Shown here: positions 31,607 to 41,617 of the stretch, in pieces
Layout: every line of letters begins with the position of its first letter
Numbering within the stretch: the first letter of the stretch is position 1
Assembly (NCBI GenBank): GCA_033439765.1
Contig: JAULSN010000001.1
Coordinates: forward strand, 2,418,001 to 2,482,000
Direction: 5' to 3'
Source: Lasiosphaeria ovina
Lineage: Eukaryota; Ascomycota; Sordariomycetes; Sordariales; Lasiosphaeriaceae
DNA length: 64,000 nt
Notes under the pieces: generated by a model
The model's input: the letters and a program-made list of their open reading frames with translations, nothing else
Databases searched by the model: none
What the model was told of the DNA's origin: nothing
Program-made: the position numbers and the translations under genes

Positions 31607-32326
31607 AGAGAGATTTCGACTTTCTCGCGACGAGAACTTGGTTTTCGCAAACCATGCGCCGAGGCGAGCCGCGACGAGCAAAGGCTGGGGGAGGAAAGAT
31701 CGGGATAGGACTGGGTTTAAGGCCGGGTTTTGGGTTCCAGGGACTGGGACAGGGTTTGGGTCTGGGTTTGGTGGCAGGCGTGCGTCGTTTTTATTTTCGG
31801 AGTTTCAGCCATGAACACCGCGACTGGGTTGTTGTCAGGGATCGGATTCTTGTGGCGGGCGATGAGCAGATTTATAGCAAGGCACCGAATTCGTTTTCTC
31901 TTTTCATTGCCGTTGTGCGAATCCTAGGTACCTTTGTTAGCACGAATCGGTTCCTCACAAACAGCCTACCTACTTCGTTTTGGGTCATGGCTCTTGCTCA
32001 GGTTGTCTCCTTTTATCTCGATGGGTGATTGCTAGCTTGGAAGTCTATGTGATCAAGTAGAAAAGAGGGGGTGGCAAACGTTTACTCTTCCCTCTAGCTA
32101 CCCCGTCCTCTCTAGGTAGACGGCTGCTACTCCCAGCCCAAATCAGATCCGTAGCTCTGCGCTTTTCCACTGCCAAGAAGCAATTACTGACTGCCCACGC
32201 TGTATACACCAAAAAGAACAAAGAAAAAGATGCCTCGCCTGCGTGCCTGTATGCATATATATATATATACCATTTTACCGCTCTCTCTTCTTCTTCTTCG
32301 TCTCCATCTTCTTCCCCCCGATCCGA

Positions 32327-33838
32327 TCACCTCTTCTTGTTCTTCCGCTTGCCCGCCTTGCCGCCCTGCTTCTGGCTGCTGCCCGTCGTCTTGGCCTGGC
32401 CTAGATCATCGACCGACTTTTCCAGCAGCTCAAACTCCTCGGCCGAGTCCGTGCTGGGCGTGGCCTTGCCCGGCTCAGAGTCCTCCTCGTCGTTGTCGAC
32501 GAACTCGTCCTCGGCAGACTGGCCCTCGGCGCCATTCCCATCGCCCTGCTTCGCGAAGAGGCGGCCGACCGTCAGCGAATAGGCCCAGAGGGGGAGGCGC
32601 ACGATGGCCGTGTCCTTGACCGAGGGGCGGGGGAGCTCGTTGGGCTGTAGGAATGGGTTAGCTTGAGAGATCAAGGTGGATTGGGATGGAAAGAAGGAGT
32701 AGACTTGCATCAAGCAGGTACTCGGCCACGTTGCCGTCCTCGTCCTCCTGCTCGAGGTAGACGTCGCCGAGCGAGTCCACGACCAGCACCTTGCCGTTCT
32801 CGGCCACGACGCGCTTCTTAGTGCCCGTCGGCCCGCTGCCCTGGGGCTGCGGCAGGGGCGTCGCGGTGCCCGACCCGGTGCCCGACGCCGGCTGATCGCG
32901 GCCACGGCGGCCCCGGCGCCCGCTGCTAGCCTGCGAGTTCTTGCTAGTCTCCTTCTTGGCGTCGCGCTCCTGCAGCCGGCGCATCTTGCGGTTCACCGGG
33001 ATGGCGCGCCCGTCCTCGTCGTGGTAGACCTGCTGCGGCGGGGGCGGAGCGGGCGCGGGCGCGGCGGCCGGCTGTCCGTCAATGCCCGGAATATTGATGC
33101 CCAGGTTGTCTCCCCAGGCGGCGTGGCGCGCAAACTTGATGTAGCGCTCGACGAACTCGCGCTGGCGCTTCCAGCCCATGTACAGGGCAATGTAGTGGGC
33201 GGCGCCGCCGGCGAAGAGGAAGACGCCGAAGATGGCGGTGCCGAGGCCCGGGCGGTAGCGCGTGTAGTAGTACTCGGTGCCCTTCCACGTGGGGAAGCCG
33301 TTGGAGAGGAAGTAGTCGTACCGGTCGCGGCCGGGCCCGCGCAGGACGTTGGTGACGATGGACAGGCGGGCCTGGCGCTCTGAGGCGCGCTTGATGGCCG
33401 CCTTGACCTCAGAGGCCGTCGGCGGCTTGGACACGTGCACGCCCGGCTTGCCGCTGTTTTTATGGTTGAGCTTCTGCTGCGCGCGCTCGGCGGCCAGCTG
33501 CTGCTTCACCTTGTCCGGGTGCAGCTGCCGCGACTTCTTCTTGTACGCCTTGTTGATGTCCTCCTGGCTCGCCGTCCGCTCCACGCCCACGAACTCGTAA
33601 AAGGTGACATCGGGGCCCTCGTGCGCTATGAGCTCGTCGCGAACGCGGAAGATTTCGTTGTCTAGGAGGCCAGGTTAGCTCGAGTCGGACTGTCGGGTGC
33701 TCCCTTTTTTTGACTCGTCCGGCCGAGGATCCATCTTATCTGGGGGGGTTGAGCTAGAAACTTGCCTTCCTTAGTCCATGCTGCTGTCAATGGCGTCAGG
33801 AGGGCCAAAAGGCCTAGGGAGAGAGCCGAAATCCTCAT
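32327..33838 (-). CDS. ERJ5: ER membrane J protein, ERJ5/DNAJC1-like
   Basis: Three exons, 33766-33838, 32709-33661 and 32327-32644, giving 447 aa. A signal peptide (MRISALSLGLLALLTPLTAAW) is followed by a lumenal J domain with HPD at residues 72-74. A transmembrane segment (GLGTAIFGVFLFAGGAAHYIALYMGW) follows, then a cytosolic basic region (RKMRRLQERDAKK). A conserved block VVDSLGDVYLEQEDEDG-VAEYLLD continues as PNELPRPSVKDTAIVRLPLW, and the tail is acidic then Lys-rich. The layout matches fungal Erj5 and animal DNAJC1, which partner the lumenal Hsp70 Kar2/BiP. Both introns start with GC rather than GT (AG|GCAAGT at 33765, GAT|GCAAGT at 32708). No GT donor keeps the frame at the second site. 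Symbol by architecture. Confidence 0.88.
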
Positions 33839-35059
33839 GGTTGCATTATAGTATGCGCCAATGAGTCCGGTTGGTGGTAGACGAAAGGCAAGGAAGTGAA
33901 GAGCGAAAAGAAAAAAGATGGCACTGCCGACGAATGCAAAGTTTCAGGGTGAACGACGTTTTACAGTTTAGGCCCGCCGCTAGAAGCTGCCAGATATGCG
34001 CTGCGGCTTTAGGCGAAGCCAGGTTGCCCAAATAGGCTCCCGTTATTGCCTACTAAGGGATGGCGCGCCGGGTCCCAGCCGTACCAAGCCCTTGCCTGAG
34101 ACAGAGGCCAGCTTGCAAGTCGAGAAGGCGCGCCCAGCAACTGGCCGAAGCCGACCTTTTGACGACCAAATCGCATTTGGCCTCGGCCTCTATATCCTTA
34201 TTTGGATTTTTGGCTCTTTGAACGGGCAATGCTGCAATCGTGTTGCAGCTGCAAAGTGCACACCTTGACTTAGTGCATTCTCCTTCCCTGGCACCAATCT
34301 TTTTTGTGGAGACTCTGTGTGACTTCATCCCCCAAGTTTGTTTGGGCTTGGCGTCATCATTTCATGGTCCATCTCAGATGCCTGAGGTGATGCTGCTGCC
34401 CAGGTGCACAAGTAGGTGACCACCTATTGGGCTTCTCTTTATCTATCTCGTTCGTCAAAGTGATGTTTGCCTTTGGATTTCGTCATTCGTTGACTGTGTC
34501 CTCGCATGTGTACTTCGGTGCCAAGAGGACTTAGGCGGCCCCTCCAAGCTGCCTCTGTCCTTGACTTGTTGGTAAGTCGTACAAAGGGTTTCTCTCAAAA
34601 AGCAGTAAATTTGCCTTTGGTTGGGGGATACTTTCGAATATTCAGTCTTGTGTGAATGGGTGATTAGACAATATTCGGGCGTCTTCACACCAGCCAGCCG
34701 TCCACCGCTTAAGGTGGTGCTGTAAGAGGACGGTTGCAAAGATTTATTGGTATATACATGTAAGCGGTCACAGCAGCAACCACTTAAACTCTATGCCCCA
34801 TCTAACAGCTAATTAGCCAAGAAGTTGTCACGATATTTATGGATTTTCGTCACTCTAAAAACTGGACATGGCCATAGTACCTTTAAGTACCAGGGAAGCT
34901 CGAGAAGGCCATGATTCGGAAATGGACATTTGAGTGCCGCGTTACCCCGCCAGGGCATTGAAGCAATGGAACGACACTCTCTCCCTCAAACCAAACATAC
35001 CCAGTCGACTCTACACTCCTTCAAGCCGGCCGCCTCGGAGTCGAGACAATGCTGCGGCG
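33839..35059. other. Intergenic stretch
   Basis: Promoter side of the ERJ5-like gene followed by sequence with no coding character. The frame of the next gene is open upstream to 34934, but without an ATG. Confidence 0.35.
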
Positions 35060-36256
35060 ATGAATGCCTGGCATCGTGAGCGCATTCTCGGGTGGATATG
35101 CACCGGCAGGCATGTCGTCGAGGCCGACTACGTTAAGCCGCCGGACGGCAGCAGCAACAGTGTTCCATTTGACGAACAACGACAAAAACAAAAAAAAAAC
35201 ATAAACAACAGCAACCGCGCAGCTCAGCCGGTTCCGGATGCGTCACCGCCCTCGTCCACAAGGTCAAGATCAAAATCAAGATCCAGGTCAAGCAGCAGCG
35301 CCAGCAGCAGCTCGTCGCCCGTCTTGGACCGATTGATCGGCGTGGACGACGACGGCGACGACGACGACCTTCTGATACCCCCCTCGGCGACCATCGACCG
35401 CGTCTTTCGGGATGGCCGTGCAACATGGACCGCGTTCCTCAAGCGCGCCAACTCGCACCCCGCGCACGTCTTTCCGGCCGGCGGCGTGGGGGATCCCTCC
35501 ATCATGCTGAAGCATGTCCCCGCCCTCCCGGCTCATCTTCCGCACCATGGCCACATCGCCGGGCGGCCGCTGTGGCATGTTCCGGATCCCGATCACCACG
35601 AGGGTGACACCACGGCGGTTCAGGGCCTTGATCTCTAGTACCTGCACGGCCGCCGCGTCTACTTCCACGTCTCCCGCCCGAAACCGGTCGAATGCCATGT
35701 CTACTCCCACCCTCCGCTTCCTGGTCACGACCTTTTGAGTGCCCAGCGAGGCCTGTCCATCTTGACTATGTGCTGGTCGTACATTCTATCCGTCCGGCTC
35801 CTCGTTACCGCCGACGGGCCGGCGAGCCTCCCCCCTCCCGGCGAATCACCGCCCAACTCGGCAGAGGCCACCGAGCTCCTAATCCAGTTTTGTGCGATAT
35901 ATGGGCTACGTGAGCCGGATCTCTGGCCCTGGCTGGAACGCGGATACATGAGAGAATACGTCCACTGGGTTTGGTGGGTCAAGACGAGCAAGGGTTTGGT
36001 CCAGGACGTCCAGCTCGGCTTCCGCAAAGACACGGGAAGGTTTGTCCCCGACGTCCCGGACCACTTGGGAACCCTCCGTGGGCGCGGACGGATATCCGCG
36101 AACGAGGTGATCAGGCTCGGGCCGTCGCGAGACTCAGCCCTCCGCATGCTGAATTTCTGTATGCAAGACGTCAGAGGCGGCCGTGATACCTGCCTCCTGG
36201 CCGTTTCGGCGACGGCATCCCACCCTTGGCTCAAGTACTGGGCAGGCCTGGGGTAG
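35060..36256 (+). pseudogene. Unrecognised gene with a single in-frame TAG
   Basis: From the ATG at 35060 one frame runs for 398 codons to a TAG at 36254-36256, interrupted only by TAG at 35636-35638. Upstream part: HRERILGWICTGRHVVEADY, a Ser/Arg-rich low-complexity stretch, an Asp run, and then TWTAFLKRANSHPAHVFPAG. Downstream of the stop the sequence is equally protein-like (YLHGRRVYFHVSRPKP, RGLSILTMCWSYILSVRLL, FCAIYGLREPDLWPWLERGY, YVHWVWWVKTSKGLVQDVQL). No family is recognised. It converges with the HET pseudogene and overlaps its end by 26 bp. CAG-to-TAG conversion would explain the stop. It could be a recent pseudogene, a readthrough gene, or an assembly error. Confidence 0.5.
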
Positions 36257-37823
36257 CCATTGCGCTTCCAGCACCGTCGTGCGGACCGACCCCACGTCGG
36301 ATGACATAGGGAGAGCGACCCCCGAAGAAGACGGCAATCTCGTCTCCTGGCTCGCTTGCCGTCGGGCCCAGTCCCACGTATCCGCTCGTCGTCGAGATGA
36401 AGGCTCGTCCGGTTGCGAAGCCCGAGATGAAAGTCCTGTTGGCGAGCACATACACGGGCGGCAACATGCGCAGGACTTCAGCCGTGGTGTACGCCGTCTC
36501 ACGGGCCTGCCCGTCCACGTAGGGCACTGTCCCGGGGGAGGCATGGCCGAGCGATTCCCAGAAGCTGCACGCCCGGTCATTCTGACATGCGAACCGGTAG
36601 TTCTCTGGGCGCAGGGCCCTCGGGTATGCTTCCAGATAGGACATGTCTGTCGTGGGGTACGGGTCCGAGAACTCGGACAGCATTTCCGCGTGCTGAGAAT
36701 AACAGCGGTTCTCGTAGTCGTGTCCTATGTCTGGGCAAACTCGGTGAAGCTTCAGCAGTCTGATGCCTCGGACGACGAGAGGCATCTCGTCGAGGGACAG
36801 CTCCGAGGCCTTCGCAAAGGCGACATGGGGTTCGACATGGGGGCTCATGCCAGCCTAGCAACCACGCCAGGCGGACATGATCATGGGGCCGCGCACCACG
36901 TCCCAGTGAGGTGCCCAGGAAGGGATTCCAGCCCCGTCGTTGGTCTTGACATCGAGAACCCAGTCGAGGAAGGAGAGGAGTCGGACGCTCTGACCCGGCA
37001 GGATCACGTTGACGGGGTATTCATGACCTCCGGCGTGCCACAGCTCGACAGCGCGTATCAGCACGGTCCGAAGCGGCAGCGTATAGTCGACGAGATCGAA
37101 ATATTTGCCATCCGCAAACGGTTCAATGAGCATGTTGAGCGCCGCAAAAACCTTGTCTCGTGAATCCGCTACTCCCCGACCCAAGAATTTGGGGAGCACG
37201 TTTGGCATAGTCCGGTGAACCAGGGCCACCAGCAGCTTGTCTCGGTCCTCGAGATGGCTGGCCGGGCCCTTTGTGTGCCGGTATTGCTGGCGCAGCCGGT
37301 CGAGGTCCACAACCATCTCGGCATGCGAGTCTATCATCAGGCGCTCCGTCAGCCCTTCTCTCATGGCCACCACGCAGGCCGTGACCAGCGTTTCCCACGG
37401 CATTTCCAACCCGCCCATCTTTGACGACTACGTCTTGGAGCAGACAAGCTCCTGGACAGTCCACGTGCGAGTGAACCACTTGCAACCCAGGATGAGCTCG
37501 GCAAAGAGCCTGTATGGCAACCGGTCACTTGTGCGCACCAAGTCTGCAAATGGGTAGTCGCCCGCACCTGCTAGCGCCCCCCAGTCAATTTCCCGAGCGC
37601 CGATGAGCTGAGCATCGCCACGGCGCGGGATGTCATCGCTGTCCACATCCACCAGCGTCGCGAGGGGTTAGCCAACACCGAACGCCACGTCGACGCCCCG
37701 CTCCTCTTTCCCCAAGTAGACGTACGTCACGCCGGCATGCTGGTAGATTTGGTGCATCATCTTGACCTGCTGGCCATTTTCCGCCTCGTCGGCCTGGTTG
37801 ATACAGATCTAGTCCACCCACAC
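36231..37823 (-). pseudogene. HET-domain (heterokaryon incompatibility) pseudogene, N-terminally truncated
   Basis: One frame on the minus strand carries HET-domain hallmarks: WVD-stop-ICINQADEAENGQQVKMM, IYQHAGVTYVYLG, FTRTWTVQELVCSK, a helical middle part (SRDKVFAALNM, IPSWAPHWD) and the usual C-terminal block (GYVGLGPTASEPGDEIAVFFGGRSPYVIR). It is broken by four stops: TAG 37809-37811 (inside the WVDxICINQ signature), TAA 37668-37670, TAG 37428-37430 and TAG 36855-36857. The stretch that should precede WVD (the SYVWG-containing start) is absent, because the sequence switches to an AAA ATPase on the opposite strand. HET proteins trigger cell death on encountering non-self, and such genes often decay. 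This one is not functional. Confidence 0.8.
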
Positions 37824-37848
37824 GGCTACCACGTACGACGATGTCATT

Positions 37849-38763
37849 ATGGATGAAGAGACCAAGCAGACAGTCAGTCACCTAGTGTCGCTCTCCAACT
37901 TCCCACCCGAGATGGCATCATCCTCCCTTCTCAAGCATATCCACATCGGCGGGGCCCTATTCTACGGCCCTCCCGGGACCGGCAAGACACACCTCAGCAG
38001 GGCAGTCGCCAAGGCATCCGGGTCGAGCATGTTGGCCATCGATTCCGCGGCCGTCCAGTCCCAGTGGGTCGGCGAGACGGAGAAGTACATCAAGGCGGCC
38101 TTCTCGCTCGCGTCCAAGCTCTTTCCCTGCGTGCTCTTCATCGACGAGGTCGACTCTCTCTTCTACCGGCGCAGCGGCGGCGACCACAGCTGGCAGCGCA
38201 CCGCGCTCGCCCAGTTCCTCTCCGATATGGACGGCCTTGTTACCACTAATAGCGCCCACCACAAGGCCCCCTTCGTGGTGGTCGCGACAAACCGGCCCCA
38301 GGACCTGGACGATGCCTTCTTCCGCCGCCTGCCGCAGAAGGTCTCCCTCAAGCTGCCGAGCGAGGACGCGCGCGCCAAGATCCTCCGCCCTTTCCTGTGC
38401 GAGGACGACCTGGACCCGCTCGTCGATGTCGACTTTCTGGCGCGCCGCACCAAGGGGTACTCGGGCTCGGACCTGCGCAACGTGTGCGCCGAGGATGCCA
38501 TGATCTGGGCCGTGGAGCAGGTGAAGACAACGCCCAAAGGCAAGAAGATGCAGAGGCTGCGGCTCGAAAGGTCGCATTTTGCTAGGGCGCTCAAGAAAAT
38601 CCGGCCGACGGTTTCCCGGCAGACCTTGGCAGACCTTGAGGGGTTTGTTCAGCGGTTTAACCCCCCGGATGGGGAGTTGATGGGAGTTGGAGGAAATTTC
38701 TCTTCTTCTTCTTCTTCTTCTCTGCCGGATCCCAAGACTGGGTGGTTGCCACCAGCGCTCTAG
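37849..38763 (+). CDS. AAA+ ATPase domain protein, probably 5'-truncated
   Basis: A 304-aa frame from ATG 37849 contains one complete AAA+ module. Walker A is GPPGTGKT (residues 40-47), the pore-loop region follows the pattern QWVGETEKY, Walker B is VLFIDE (95-100), sensor 1 is ATNRPQDLDDAF, the arginine finger is FFRRLP (159-160), and the lid is TKGYSGSDLRNVCAEDA. The type is that of Msp1/katanin-like and the many fungal orphan AAA proteins. The sequence just before the ATG (TYDDVIMDEETK in frame) belongs to the same family, so homology starts upstream of the available ATG, exactly where the HET pseudogene begins on the other strand. Usual fungal members have several hundred residues before this point. 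It may be expressed as a short protein or be a fragment. Confidence 0.75.
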   Translation: MDEETKQTVSHLVSLSNFPPEMASSSLLKHIHIGGALFYGPPGTGKTHLSRAVAKASGSSMLAIDSAAVQSQWVGETEKYIKAAFSLASKLFPCVLFIDEVDSLFYRRSGGDHSWQRTALAQFLSDMDGLVTTNSAHHKAPFVVVATNRPQDLDDAFFRRLPQKVSLKLPSEDARAKILRPFLCEDDLDPLVDVDFLARRTKGYSGSDLRNVCAEDAMIWAVEQVKTTPKGKKMQRLRLERSHFARALKKIRPTVSRQTLADLEGFVQRFNPPDGELMGVGGNFSSSSSSSLPDPKTGWLPPAL

Positions 38764-39198
38764 AGTTTAAGATGGCTCATTCCTAGTTATCCGATTCAGG
38801 GCGGCCTGCTTGCTGTCGAATAGGTAGGTAAATAGTCGGTGTGCTGTGCTGCAACTACGGCGCGCCGCGCAAAGCCGCTTCAAATCGGTATGGGGGGGTA
38901 TTGGAGAGCTATTGAATACTGCCGAGCCGGGGACAACAATTTCAGCTATTAAAAAAGAGAAGTAGAGGCACTACGATGCGGAAAGAGGAACACAGGCCAC
39001 TGTCGGAAAGAAGGGTCTGGAACTGTCGAACTGCGTCAACTTACTTCCAGGCCCTTCTTTCTGGCTGACAGGGACTCCCTGGATACACACCAAACAATAC
39101 ATGTCCCGCTTCGCACCTGCCCGCAGACTACTTATATGCCTTATCGGCACTCTCCACTCGTCAATTCCAAGCTACAGCTGGTGATCCACACTAGCAAA

Positions 39199-39286
39199 TC
39201 TTCCGTAATATAGTGCTCAGTATATGAGCTTATCAACTTCACAGAAGACTCCGCTCGGGGCCCGGGTTCAATTCCCGGCGGGAGAG
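39199..39286 (+). tRNA. tRNA-Asp-like gene, anticodon ATC, 16-nt intron
   Basis: A seven-base-pair acceptor stem (TCTTCCG at 39199-39205 with CGGGAGA at 39279-39285, one wobble) and a perfect five-base T stem (CCGGG/CCCGG) around TTCAATT are present. The anticodon stem TGAGC/GCTCG (39225-39229 with 39253-39257) encloses TT-ATC-A, then about 16 extra nt at the canonical intron site after position 37. The body without the intron is 72 nt. Pol III T-runs follow within 16 nt. The overall sequence resembles fungal tRNA-Asp, whose anticodon is GTC; here the G is A. The D arm is weak and AT-rich. It could be a mutated, RIP-affected tRNA pseudogene rather than an active gene. Confidence 0.6.
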
Positions 39287-39300
39287 ATTCAAATTATTCC

Positions 39301-39327
39301 TTTTTCTTTTTTTCTTTTTTTCCTTTT
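39301..39327 (+). terminator. Pol III T-run terminator of the tRNA-like gene
   Basis: T5, T7 and T7 runs separated by single C residues begin 15 nt after the tRNA 3' end. Confidence 0.6.
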
Positions 39328-39329
39328 TG

Positions 39330-41610
39330 CCTTTTACTATTACTAGACGTAATATTTCTCTTGTACTATGCAGGTTAGCTGTACCGAAATTTCTCTAAAG
39401 AAATTAGTTCGTTATAATATTTTTGTTTTTCATTTCCTAATTATTTTGCCTAATCACTAGGTGCTTTACTAACTCTGCACGTGTAAAATGGGTTCCTCTG
39501 CCCCCTCTTCGACAAGCTGAATTGAGTTCCGTTTTTCTGTGGGAGACAAATAAATATCAAGTACGGAGTAACATTGGTTCTACCGAGATACATGTCTCTG
39601 AGGACAATCGATGGGAGCTTTATCTCCGATATAAGAGCGAAGGAAGGCATGTGCTACCTTCTTACGCCTCTTATTACTCATTTCATTGATAATCTGAACG
39701 GCGAGGAGTGCACTTTGCGTAATGGTTTTGTGGTTTTCAGAATGCATTGGAATGATAGAGACTAGCTCAAATTATTATTGGTGTCTGGTCAATCTCCATG
39801 AAGAGGCTGCCGTGTTGCCAACTGCCAAGTGCGAGCTGCTTGGCCGAGGCTTTCATGACGCCACGTCAGTTTCCCTGCCTGTCACGAGTCACGTATGATC
39901 TTGGAACGGCAGACCAAGGTGTCTACGTCAGTCGACTCACTTGATTAAGCGGTAATTCAGTATAATACAAGTCACGGCAAATTGGTCTCATTAGTTCACC
40001 CCGTGGGCCTGGGACCAAACTTGGAGTCTTGGAGAGCAATTAGGCCCTCGGGAATTCAGTATAACAATACACATGGCTTATGATTCCATCAAAGTGTTGT
40101 GCCAGAACTGCTTGATTCCATCCCACGAAATACCGGCCACCTTCAAGATATGCCCACGTCAAATAACGGACTGCCGTAGGCACAGACTTGGTAACCCGGC
40201 CTGGTTGCTCGTCTTGCCTCCAACAAAGGCTCAGTCTATAGTCTAATTATTTCCCATTGGCGCCGGACTGCTCATCGCGCCCGCCTTTTTCCTCGCGACT
40301 GGGCGTCTGCTTAGCCTTGGGCGTGTCGGCAACGAGCCTCGGGGGATACATATTTGAGTTGAACGCATGTCGCAGGTTGTGATAAGTGAGACCTATTACT
40401 GCAACGGAGAGCAAGAGTCTGAAATTTTGTCGCTTCATGTTGACCGCGACTTGTTGGTGAATCTGACCGGCTTGTTTTGTAGAGGAATGGCGATGCTAAA
40501 CCAGAATGAGTCCGAATGAGCCAGTCGAAGACTTTGATGGATATTATGGTGGGAATTATACCAAAGTTCAGATACTGCTTGCTCACTTTCACAATCTTGG
40601 CTGAGCTCACAGGACCACCTAGAACCAGTGGTTAAGGTATTCTGCGCCTTGCCTCCTCTCTGGCGTAGGAGGAATATTGCGCCACTTGGTCCGAGGCCAG
40701 ACTTAACCATGCGCTGCTGTCATGTCAAGTCAAGTGACATGCCGTTTATACGACAGGCGGCTAGCAGAAAAGATGCTTCATTGAATTGCGGGAGACAGAA
40801 TTTGACGACACAGGGCAGCCTGCTTTCTGAGTTAGCGACGCCGAGACTTGGTTGAGGTTCTCGGCCTGGCCAATTAATAGACTTGTAAAGAAAAGGGGTT
40901 GAGGGGTTTTAGTTCAAAATTGTCGGTAAACACCATAGCAGACATACAAAGAGCAATAACCGCCACTAGGCTGGTCAGTTGCCGTCTCCAAACAGGCCAG
41001 AGTGGTGTAAAATCTCACCGGCGGGGGTCTCGTGCTCCAGAAACCGACTTCACATGAGATTCGTGAGATAAAAAAAAAATAGACATGAGATATCACCCTA
41101 CCTAAGTGAAATTTTATGAGAGTCATGGCTACCTACCAATGAGGAGAAGGAATCGGCGTGTTCTCCTGTCGTCGGATTGAGGGGGTTGCGTGGCCGCGTC
41201 TTGCTGATGTGCCTGCCTCGTTGGAAAGGTGAGATGAGCCCGTCAAGGTGCGTGCGTGCGGGACGTGGCCAGTGCGCTCGCTCACTCAACTAGACAGGCC
41301 TTATGGAGCTGTGGCTGAGGCTGAGTGAGGCGGGAGCAAGCGCCACACGCGCGCCACAAGCCAGCCGGTCGCCAATCACGGCAAGGCAACGCGCAGCTCC
41401 CAAGGCTGCCTGAAGCTCTGGGGGTCGTTCGTCAGTCAAGCAGCAACAACCGCCAACCTTCCCGAGCCGCAGCGTCGACGAAATAATCAGCATCCTCCCT
41501 CCTCAACAGCCGCACACCTCGCCCCCGCGTCTTGACAGCAAGCGACGTACAGAATTGCACCTCGGGCCCGTCAGCGAAATAACACGTTTCGATCATCCCC
41601 CGCACATTTA
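39330..41610. other. Gene-poor, partly AT-rich stretch
   Basis: 39290-39480 is strongly AT-rich. The rest is mixed, with no recognised gene apart from one small candidate ORF (40247-40438). The last 400 bp contain the PRE10 promoter. Confidence 0.35.
40247..40438 (-). CDS. Small hypothetical protein with N-terminal hydrophobic helix
   Basis: A 63-codon frame from a true ATG starts MKRQNFRLLLSVAVIGLTYH, a basic residue cluster followed by a possible single membrane helix, and then has a charged tail rich in Lys/Glu/Gly. The shape resembles small mitochondrial inner-membrane assembly factors, but no family is recognised and chance cannot be excluded at this length. Confidence 0.25.
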   Translation of the reverse strand: MKRQNFRLLLSVAVIGLTYHNLRHAFNSNMYPPRLVADTPKAKQTPSREEKGGRDEQSGANGK

Positions 41611-41617
41611 AATCACA

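Noticed and set aside
35636..35638. A mini-intron ending at the TAG of the unknown gene
   Set aside because: The only GT candidate gives about 35 nt, too short and out of frame.
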